From Chalara sp. BL73 (Eukaryota; Ascomycota; Leotiomycetes; Helotiales): a stretch of DNA of 64,000 nucleotides. The notes under the pieces were generated by a model that saw only the letters and a program-made list of their open reading frames with translations, ran no database searches and was not told the DNA's origin. The stretch spans positions 62,001 to 126,000 of the forward strand of contig CAKJVC010000087.1 in NCBI GenBank assembly GCA_918026815.1, read 5' to 3'. A program made the position numbers and the translations under genes. Of this stretch, positions 55,959-64,000 are shown one piece after another. The stretch's first letter is position 1. Each line of letters begins with the position of its first letter.

Positions 55959-57678
55959 TCATTCAATAATATAAGGCTTCGCCCCCTTCCCAAATATCAA
56001 ATATGGTTTCCGCTTGGCGAGATCCAATATTGTCTGCGCGAAGACGCTATTCGCCCACGCGAACCAGCTTCGCGTGTAGTCGTTGATGCGGTTCACGTTG
56101 ATTGACTCGTGGACGAGCCCTAGCGGCGAGGCTTTCAGCACCAGGTTGACGCACTCCATAATCTCTTCGTCGTCGTCGGACGTCATGGCTTGGAGAAGCA
56201 GGGACATGGGCCAGGCATATTCCAGACCAACGTGCGGTCCTGCCCGAGTTAGTATTTATTTGGTCCTGGGGAAGAATGGAACGTACCTCCGATGCCATGA
56301 AACTCGAGACCCTCGAGATAGTAAGGGTTAGTCGCTTTTGAGAGCAGCATCTTCCTCGTACTTTGGTACACGGGATCTTCCTTGTCGCAAAAGCCCATAA
56401 TTGGCAATGCGAGCAGGGAAGGCACATTCGCATCATCCATCAATATTCGGCCGCCGTATCCATCAACTTCATAAGCAAAAACACGATTCGCGCCGTTGTT
56501 GACGACACCGTGCTTCCAAATACCATCAACAATCACCTGTGACCGCTTCTCGAGATCCTGCGCAAGAGCCAAGTTGTTAGCTGCTCGCAGCACTTCCGAT
56601 GCTTTCTTTAGCTCGACTGCCATCATTGCGTTTGCTGGGATGTAAAAGCCAAGAATAGATGCGTCGTCTGATGGGCGAAAAGCGGAACGAATCAACCCAG
56701 TACCAGAATTCAAAGGATTCCCCACGCCAGACAGAGGAAGCGTTTCGGTGCCCTGATTAGTGTTACGAGAGAATGTGTAAGTGTTTCTCGTAAATCGAGA
56801 GGTATCCGGATCAAAAGTTGACTGCGATTGCTGATCAAGGACGACAAGCAGGGTATCAAGCGCTTTATACCACCTTGGTGTCAAGAAGTCCAAGGATTTT
56901 GTATGGTTGTAGAATGTGTTTCCCAGGGCGAGAAAATGCGCAAGAGAATCCAGCTCATACTTGCATTCAAAGACGAATGATTGTTCATATGCTGGATGAA
57001 CATAATCATCCTGGCCGTTCGAAGTAGCTGCGAGTTTGGACGGCGCAGGTGGTTGAAACGCATTGCAATACGGACTCTCGATCACATATTCGGCTTGCGT
57101 ATTAATTGCTCCCAGAATCAGATTGAAAATTTTCGTGTCTGATTTAGCAAGCGGCTGGTATTGAAGCAGCTGATTGGTAGAATCACGCAGCCATTCCGCA
57201 TTGATGTCTCCAGTCACCACGAAAGATTGAGGTCCTTCCCATTTCCCAGCGTCTCTGCCAGACCTCGCTTTTAGTTCCGTATGTTTCGTAGTTCCATCAA
57301 CATGCCACCGCACTGTTGTATCCAAAGTATTTGGGAATGCGTTCTCGAAAAGACGCGCCAGATCCTTATCTACCATTTGGTCCGTAACCTCACGTATGAC
57401 TCTCTCAACGAGGGGAGACGTAAATGTTCGGCATACCGTTGCCGGTCGCTGGTATGGTAGACCTTTTGCACCACTAGAGTATGGTGCGCTATGAAGAGTT
57501 AAACAAGAAGTCTGCGCGTAGAAGAGAAGACATACTGCGGAAATGTGGAGTATTTTTTGTAATCTGGACAAGCATTAGGATGCTCATCCTGTATGCCCCA
57601 TTGCGCCTGCACAATTCCAACATTAGAGCTCCAAATAGTCAGCAATGAGACCCATAGCGGAACGTATGGGGAATGCAT
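55959..57678 (-). CDS. GH125 exo-alpha-1,6-mannosidase (Mug157-like)
   Basis: Trims terminal alpha-1,6-linked mannose from fungal mannans or N-glycans. Three exons, 57536-57678, 56287-57488 and 55959-56239, give 541 aa. The N-terminus MHSPYVPLWVSLLTIW is a signal peptide or signal anchor; NACPDYKKYS, PYSSGAKGLPYQRP and CRTF then follow in the family's order. GDINAEWLRDSTNQL, SPYCNAFQPPAPS, FECKYELDSLAHFL, TGLIRSAFRPSDDA, FAYEVDGYGGRILMDDANV and EGIGG-type (LEFHGIGGPHVG) blocks match GH125. Exon 1 was included because the second exon alone lacks an ATG, and the join gives the conserved CPDY segment. Acidic residues of the active site lie in RDSTNQ and DDANVPSLL. No damage seen. Shares its 3' flank with the GH3 gene. 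Confidence 0.9.
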
Positions 57679-58340
57679 CGTGAGTGGGCGTTATTCGAAG
57701 TTCAAGTCGTTCAGGTGTCAAGGAGTTATCATCAAGGTGGGATGTTAGTCCATGTGCTTCGAGAGGAAGGACCTCAATCCGAGGAGAGGGTGATCTGTCT
57801 CCTCTCTTCAGTCCCGATTCAGCTCTTATTCAAGCCATTGGTCTTTAAATCGATACGGAGTGTTGAGATTAGGGCTCGCGCATTTAATGATGTTGGAGGT
57901 TGTTTCTGGTGATGTTCCAAGTTTCCAGCCTTGTTGCGTAGGCTGAATTCAAAGTCTTGGCGGTTGATGATGCTTTGACCTCGGCCTGGATGCAGAGTTA
58001 CATTTCTCGTTACTACCTCTTTTTTATAGCTTTTATACGTTCGCCGTTCTACTTGAAGCTTCCCAATTTTCAAGCAATGGTCGAAGTGTTATATGTGATA
58101 CCCAGGACCAGCAGAATTTGTGATCTGCAAAAAGTGCACCAACTGAGTTAAGCAAGCGTTTTGTTCGGATTGAAAGCAATGGGTTTCTAACCCCAAATAA
58201 TGGCAATTGCTACAATTACGAATGTGCTATATTTGCATGATAGGCTCATGAATAGCTTTACACATCCGGACCCACTTCTGATTACAATGTACGACTTTCG
58301 CTTTGACTCAAACTCATCTTCTTAAACGCCATAAATAGGG
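57679..58340. other. 660-base intergenic region
   Basis: Upstream of the GH125 gene and downstream of the C2H2 gene; no gene seen. Confidence 0.5.
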
Positions 58341-59269
58341 TCAGAACGTGATCAAGTTGTTACCGCCTATTATACCATGAATACTGCGCTGCACGTTATC
58401 AAAACGAGTACAGCCGCATGACTCGCTCTCAAGGTGGTTGACGATCCCAGCCAGCGTTGTGAATTCCTTACCACAGCTCCGTTTTGGACAGTGATATAAA
58501 CTCTCCTGATCTGCCGATACCTGGATGTTAGCCTTTGTTTGCTTGTGACAGGAAGAGTATAGCATAACGCTTACGAGCAGGAGAATTCAAGTGTTGGTTC
58601 AGGCTGCTCAAGTGACCAAACAGTCGATGACAGAGATAGCACTCCCAGCCCTGACGACTCCAATTATATGACCGGTTACTGGCCTCGTACTGCGTCGAGC
58701 CCGTCCAACCGATTAGGTTCTTGGTAATAACACCGCTGGGGTCCTTGCTACGCACGAATTTATAAAGCATGTCGCGGTTGAGGCCAGCAGCATTCGGGCA
58801 TGAACCCGATTCTATGTGGTGTGTGAGGCCGGTGGCTGTTGTAAGGTGACTGTTGCAAAAAGGGCACGAGATATTTTGGCCACGGTGGGCACGGGAGTTG
58901 AGATGCTGTTGCAAGAGTGTCAACTATGTCCAGTAGCGATCACCAATGAGATAGGCATACCATCTTGAGATTGTTATAGTTTATGAAAGTCCTCTCGCAC
59001 TCATCACAGTAATTATGGTCACGGTGCTCATGATCAGTACATTGGCTGCTGGTGGGCCAAGTCTCGTCGCATATCGAACACTCCCACTTGAAATGGTTCA
59101 AGGCATTCATGTGCTGAAATCGCGCCTTGTGGGAGTCAAAGTAGCGGGAGCATCTATCGCACTCGAATGACGGAGCACAGTGACCAGTAGAGCGGAGATG
59201 GTTCTCACGGGCCTGCCATCCTGCATAGAAGACTTTAGAGCATGTACCACACTCGAATTGGGTGCTCAT
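58341..59269 (-). CDS. Multi-C2H2 zinc-finger protein
   Basis: Exons 58961-59269, 58575-58923 and 58341-58510 give 275 aa. At least six zinc-finger-like units: FECGTCSKVF..H..STGH, FECDRCSRYF..H..ALNH, WECSICDETW..H..RDH, YCDECERTF (continued across the intron to QHLNSRAH), CPFCNSHLTTATGLTHH and WECYLCHRLFGHLSSLNQH. A terminal one, YHCPKRSCGKEF..HLESESC, follows. Spacing is of the C2H2 type with long gaps, and the linker between fingers often carries Asn/Ala-x-His (RAHRGQ), as in many ascomycete zinc-finger proteins related to Zap-type or U1-like fingers. There is no nuclear signal or other domain I can name. The second intron's acceptor (58511) was chosen because it keeps the frame into the last finger. 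Targets unknown. Confidence 0.8.
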
Positions 59270-61457
59270 GGTTTGAAGAGATGTCGACTACGTGTATGTG
59301 CAGAGAATGAGATTGAGACTGACTGATTGACTGATTGACTGATTGACTGATTGACTAACATAAGTAAGGGAGGAGTAGAGTAGGGCAAGTAGAGCACTGC
59401 TTTAAGCCACTCACTAGGCAAGTTGCACGGGAATGACGAAGCAGCCCTTCCCCCCGCGCCCCTGTAGCCCTGGGGGGATAACCCCCTAATTAATATGCCC
59501 CTCCGACCAATTAACTTATACTTGAGGTAACTCGAAGCAACTCTTGTCACCAGTCGGCGGTGTCTGTGCGTCTAGTTCCCCCCAGAAGGCAGATATCTGG
59601 GATCTGGGTTATCGCCGACTACCTAACCCCACACTGCAGACGGAAAGCCCAAGACCAGCATCAACTCTGGCCCCAGTTTACTTATCAGCAATACGTCTTG
59701 AAATATTGCGGGGGCTTGATTCCGGTTTCCTTTCCCACAGCCATAGTTAAAATCAGATAGGGAGACCAGATTTGGTTTCCCATCAAAAAGTATCTCCGGA
59801 CAAGAAGTTTGAGACAATAGCAAGGAGTCAGACACTTGATGCAGAGACAAGGGGGGTTAGGAACAGGGGCTTTATTCTGACCAGCCCAAGTGCTAACCTA
59901 AGCTCTTGGCAGAGATCTTTCGCCGTGTAAGTTCCGGCGTCTACTAAATTTCTCTTCCACCTTTTTCAAATTCTTTGAACTCAATCGTCTCTTGATCAGG
60001 CGCCTGGAGCTTGGTTGCTACGCTCGAAGTGAGTTCTGATTAGAGATACCTAATTAAGGGTAGATGTACCCGATCGTTTCCCGATCAATGCTGTTCGAAT
60101 AGAAAGAGGGAGCCACGGAGCCTTCAGAGAGTATTGGGTAAACAAGTGTCAATTGCTGAAGGTGATAGAACCTAAACTGCAGGATGGAATCCCTCTACCT
60201 ATAGAGGTGTGATACTCACATGTCATCACACTGATGCCTACTGTTGCCTACTGTTGCCTGGTGCCTGCAATAGACTGGGTATGGTCCTTAGACCTAACCT
60301 GTTCAACAAATGCGCCTGCCTGTGATTTCTTAGTCCTAGCTTGTCTAAAAGACTTCACGAAGCACATAGCTTGGTTAGTGTTCGTAACGAGTGGTATTTC
60401 GCCACCTCTATATCATCGCTCTCGAGCACATGAATTGCCAAGATGGGGCTGCCTTGTTGAACGGAAGCTCCTCGTTCTGCTTGTAGAAATCTGCTACTAC
60501 CTACTTGTTGCATTAAAAAAGACTGCAGTTACAAAGGGAAGGTTTCACGCTCTGGATTCACAAGGCCAGAGGTCAATATTTAGCTATTAAGACGTCTAAT
60601 AATTGAGCCTTTTACTGGCCAAATCCCTAGTAGCTGCCTCCCTACAATCTTGCTCACAGCTAAGCTTCTACTTGTTGACCTCTCTTCACTCCGACCAGCA
60701 CCGTGACTTGATAGAATTTACATCCAAACTTCTACTTGTGGGATCCAGGCAGTAGACGATACTGTTAAAAACCTAAAATGGGACTTGCAATGGGCACGGC
60801 CTCAGCACATGCTAAGTAAGCCTGAGCATGTATTAAACAGCCGTTTTAGTATCCGTAAAGGTTCGTTTTGGCTCCATTAAGGCCCGGTTCCACTTCCCTT
60901 GTCTTGTTTCTAAGCACAGCTCCCTAAAATGCTCCTGAGCGGCCTTTCCCGGAACTACTTTTAGATCTATACTCGCTCTTATCAAAATTATTTAGTTTTA
61001 TTATTTTTAAACATAAAATCATCTTTAAGCTTATTTAAGTCAAGTAGAAATAAAAAGGCGGTCAAGTGATACAAAATAAAATCCGGCAAAATCGATAGTA
61101 ATTTGCTTGCAAAGTCCCTGGCTTATTGCTTATATCGCTAAATTTCCAGTGATCGACACGCTAAAATATGCGAGTAAAAACATCTGTTTGCTTGCTACAC
61201 CTCCTTTACCGTCCACTAGAATTGGAGGTGCAGGGGTATTGGCCACTGTGGTCACGGCAAGACTTGTGAGGGCTATGGAGTGGCTGAAGCAGGCAACTGG
61301 CTACGTAGCCACACTCTGAGCCCAGCTCGGCGGACCAACCCACTAGATAAAGGCGTAACTTATCACGTCTCTTTTTTGTTTAGATGGGTGAGATATCCCA
61401 TCGAGCTACGCATTTTATTTCAAAAGTTGTGCTTCACCAATTTTACTCGCAAAAGCA
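59270..61457. other. 2.2 kb intergenic region
   Basis: Divergent promoter region between the C2H2 and HET genes. Its left end carries the octamer repeat at 59320-59357. 60970-61080 is AT-rich. No gene or intact transposon found. Confidence 0.5.
59320..59357. repeat. Octamer tandem repeat (GACTGATT)
   Basis: Between four and five tandem copies of GACTGATT, lying 50-90 bases upstream of the C2H2 gene start (minus strand), in its 5' UTR or core promoter. Confidence 0.8.
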
Positions 61458-63569
61458 ATGCCGGGCTCATCAGCGAAGCGCCAATCTCAGGACCTTGTCT
61501 TGCCACATGAAAAGCGCCTGCGCATCAAGTCTGGCCAACCAAACGCGGAACGCAACAATGACCAGGCCTCGAGCAACACGGATAAGGCTGACCAGATATG
61601 TTGTGAGTGTCGCAAGATCGACTTTGAAGGCATCTTTAGTGAAGACTTGAGATCTCCGCAACTCTACAAAATCTGGGGCGGCAGGTTCTTTGCATTACCT
61701 CATATACATCCACAGAGCAACTGTCCTCTGTGTCGGTTCTTCTATCACACAAGGATCCCATCATCAAATGAGTCCGAAGTTGATCCGCTTTACGTACTCC
61801 GTGTCTTTCCAGCGAAGGGTGAGCTTGGTGCTTGGCAGCTCGAATTCGACGATTCACCAGCCTTCGTGGTGGTTCCTGCGAGGTACAGACCAGATAGGTT
61901 TAATTACCAGGACACCAGCGGGATCACTATGGAGCTCTCTAATACATCTCAGGCGTTCTGCGGTCGCCAGATACGACCTCAAGTTGACCTTTCCCTTCTC
62001 AAGGGATGGCTAGAGTTTTGTGATAAAAACCACAGAACCCTCTGCAGGAAATTCGATCCAGGCCTTCCTCAGGGTTTCCGCGTTATAGACTGCTTGACGC
62101 GCAGAATTGTCTTATGGGAGACCGTGGCCGGTCAGAAGAGTTATATTACTCTCAGCTATGTCTGGGGGAATCATGTTGAGGACGCTACGACCTCCAAGGA
62201 TTCCCATTTGGGGGCCTTACCTGCGACAATTGAAGACGCTATTCTCTTAACAACAGGTCTTGGATATCGGTATTTATGGATTGACCGATACTGTGTTTCC
62301 CAGGACAATCCTATCGAGAGGCAATTGCAGATTCAGAATATGAATGCGATCTACGAACAGTCTGTCGTCACCATTATCGCAGCAGCAGGAGACGATCCTT
62401 ATTATGGACTGCCCGGGGTCAGTGCGACACCACGAAGATCCCAACCGCATGTGAAGATTGGAAGCAGGACTCTTATATCTACTCCATACGTGAAGAATGA
62501 AATCCTGCACTCAAAGTGGAATAGTCGAGGCTGGACTTACCAAGAAGGACTTCTTTGTCGAAGAAGGCTCGTGTTTACCGATACGCAAATATATTTTCAA
62601 TGCAACTCTATGCATTGCCTTGAAAGTATCTACGCGCCACTCGAAATTTTACATACGTACAAGAAAAACCGGATGCGAGACCTGGTGAAGATGTCCAGGG
62701 TCTTTCCTCTTCGTGGACTTGGAAAGTACCCGAAGGATCTCGAAGATCGGTTAAATGAGTACCTAGCAAGGTCTCTGACCTTCGAAAAAGATATTCTAGA
62801 CGCTTTTAGAGGTGTCCTGACTGCTTTTGAGCGCGAGTTCTTGGATCCAGTAAAGAGCTTCTGTGGAGTTCCAATCTTCTGTGAAACGCCTTCAACAGTG
62901 ACCTTGGAAGCATTGGTCTTTGGCATGTCATGGTCTCCCAGGTACAAGGATGGTCGAAAACCCAAACGACGACTAGGGTTCCCGAGCTGGACATGGGCGG
63001 GCTGGGAGATGGACCAAATTGTCTTCAATATTACTGGGTCCCGGAAGCACATTGCAGCCTTGGAGTATTTTAAATCGCTTATTGATGTTAGTGTGGAATA
63101 TCTTGATGGGCTCGTGTTACCCTGGAATGGGAACCAGGATCAAATTCTGGCTCAAGAAGGGACGGGAAATTTTCCTCTCTTTCTGCGCATATGTGGTCTA
63201 ACTCTTAATGTGCAAATATATCCCGACGGCCGTATATCGACAACTGAAGACGACGGTGGAATTGTTGAGCATTTTATGGTGCAGCTGTCGACCAAGAACT
63301 TCCGAAAGTGTGCGGTGCACGATACACGAAGTGCTTATAACATAAAAGAGGACAAGGATAGGGCCCTTCCATTCACTTTTCTCGTTATGGGCCATTCGGA
63401 TTATGAGCTAGTCTTCCTGCTTCTTTATCATCCAGAGAATTCCTTTTGGTTTGAGCGCATTGATTCTTGGCACGTCAGCAAGAGCGCAGTGGAAACTGAC
63501 CTGAAATCGATGATAAAAGTGCCAGAATCTCTGAGAGGCTGGACAAGGCGAGAAGTCTTAATAAAATAG
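61458..63569 (+). CDS. HET-domain protein (heterokaryon-incompatibility type)
   Basis: Intronless, 703 aa. HET domains act in fungal allorecognition and can trigger cell death when different strains fuse. The N-terminal ~45 residues are charged, followed by a Cys-rich stretch (ICCECRKIDF, CPLCRFFYH) common before HET domains. HET motifs are in order: YITLSYVWGN (about 226-236), LGYRYLWIDRYCVSQDN (about 268-285) and SRGWTYQEGLL (about 355-366). The C-terminal ~330 residues are the variable part, with FPSWTWAGWEM near residue 512, often seen in this family. No frame break. Start chosen as the first ATG of the open frame. Downstream effectors cannot be inferred. Confidence 0.88.
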   Translation: MPGSSAKRQSQDLVLPHEKRLRIKSGQPNAERNNDQASSNTDKADQICCECRKIDFEGIFSEDLRSPQLYKIWGGRFFALPHIHPQSNCPLCRFFYHTRIPSSNESEVDPLYVLRVFPAKGELGAWQLEFDDSPAFVVVPARYRPDRFNYQDTSGITMELSNTSQAFCGRQIRPQVDLSLLKGWLEFCDKNHRTLCRKFDPGLPQGFRVIDCLTRRIVLWETVAGQKSYITLSYVWGNHVEDATTSKDSHLGALPATIEDAILLTTGLGYRYLWIDRYCVSQDNPIERQLQIQNMNAIYEQSVVTIIAAAGDDPYYGLPGVSATPRRSQPHVKIGSRTLISTPYVKNEILHSKWNSRGWTYQEGLLCRRRLVFTDTQIYFQCNSMHCLESIYAPLEILHTYKKNRMRDLVKMSRVFPLRGLGKYPKDLEDRLNEYLARSLTFEKDILDAFRGVLTAFEREFLDPVKSFCGVPIFCETPSTVTLEALVFGMSWSPRYKDGRKPKRRLGFPSWTWAGWEMDQIVFNITGSRKHIAALEYFKSLIDVSVEYLDGLVLPWNGNQDQILAQEGTGNFPLFLRICGLTLNVQIYPDGRISTTEDDGGIVEHFMVQLSTKNFRKCAVHDTRSAYNIKEDKDRALPFTFLVMGHSDYELVFLLLYHPENSFWFERIDSWHVSKSAVETDLKSMIKVPESLRGWTRREVLIK

Positions 63570-64000
63570 ATTCAGATATGTGTTACTCTTTATCCTTAAT
63601 TATTGTCCCTTATAGAATTGTAGAATTAACTTTTAGTCCCACGGTTTTTTCTTAATATATGTATATATAAACTTCACGAGTACTAGGATCTAACGAGAGC
63701 GTCTGCGAACCACTGAAGCCGGATTTATGATTTAGCCTTCACACGAACTTTCGGCGGATATAAATAAGGGAAATGTAGGAAAGTAAAGTGTAAAGCAAGA
63801 AAGACAGGTTGGCATGGAAGAAGTATGGTTGAGCTTGTCTGTGGAATGAGTGGCTTCAGAACTTGTGCAAAGGAGAAGACGAGAAAGGATCTTACCTCCA
63901 AATCTCAAGCCCTTGCTCTATTTGAAACTTGAATTCTTGTTACAACACGTATTGAGCTCACCATCTAGGATCATATCATGTGGCAAAAGAAGAGTCAAAA
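63570..64000. other. 3' flank of the HET gene
   Basis: 430 bases to the window edge, AT-rich at 63590-63680, no gene seen. Confidence 0.5.

Noticed and set aside
1..64000. CRISPR arrays, bacterial operons or phage genes
   Set aside because: Gene structure, introns and families are fungal throughout; no regularly spaced repeats were seen.

Overview
The window is nuclear DNA of a filamentous ascomycete (Pezizomycotina). Evidence: spliced genes with 45-65 nt GT-AG introns, fungal-restricted families (CFEM receptor, HET domain, NACHT-ankyrin NLR, fungal-specific transcription factor domain, Lst4, spherulin-4) and plant-wall and secreted enzymes. A leotiomycete-like plant- or soil-associated fungus is my inference. 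All exon joins below were made by hand, by reading-frame continuity across GT-AG introns.

Layout. 0-1 kb: C2H2 zinc-finger gene, 5' end uncertain. 1.1-2.5 kb (-): secreted, probably GPI-anchored GH10 xylanase. 5.2-7.4 kb (+): four-exon secreted repeat protein whose peptide QELGSPTRTVLLP recurs after Kex2-type dibasic sites. This is a candidate KEX2-processed repeat protein (KEP) and the most interesting locus. 9.0-11.7 kb (-): CCCH + RING-IBR-RING ubiquitin ligase. 12.1-13.9 kb (-): eight-exon CFEM receptor with a rhodopsin-like membrane domain. 15.2-21.5 kb (-): seven-exon NACHT NLR with a very long ankyrin-type repeat tail. 22.6-23.4 kb (+): spherulin-4/GH135-like protein. 25.1-26.8 kb (+): fungal-specific transcription-factor-domain protein with a likely frameshift. 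27-30.3 kb: eroded coding relics, one patatin-like. 30.9-34.3 kb (+): conserved large acidic-tailed protein of unknown role. 35.3-38.9 kb (-): Lst4/FNIP-like TORC1 regulator. 38.9-44.1 kb: gene-poor. 44.1-47.3 kb (+): broken NRPS-like adenylation-thiolation-reductase gene. 48.9-50.0 kb (+): secreted M43 metalloprotease. 52.7-55.5 kb (+): cytosolic-type GH3 beta-glucosidase, convergent with a GH125 alpha-1,6-mannosidase (56.0-57.7 kb, -). 58.3-59.3 kb (-): C2H2 protein. 61.5-63.6 kb (+): intronless HET-domain protein.

The genes do not form one pathway. Three themes stand out: carbohydrate-active secreted enzymes (GH10, GH3, GH125, GH135-like), non-self recognition (NLR, HET), and housekeeping nutrient signalling (Lst4). 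Decayed genes and an AT-rich patch lie between 23.5 and 30.3 kb, consistent with a rearranged or repeat-invaded stretch. No tRNA, rRNA, CRISPR array or intact transposon was recognised.
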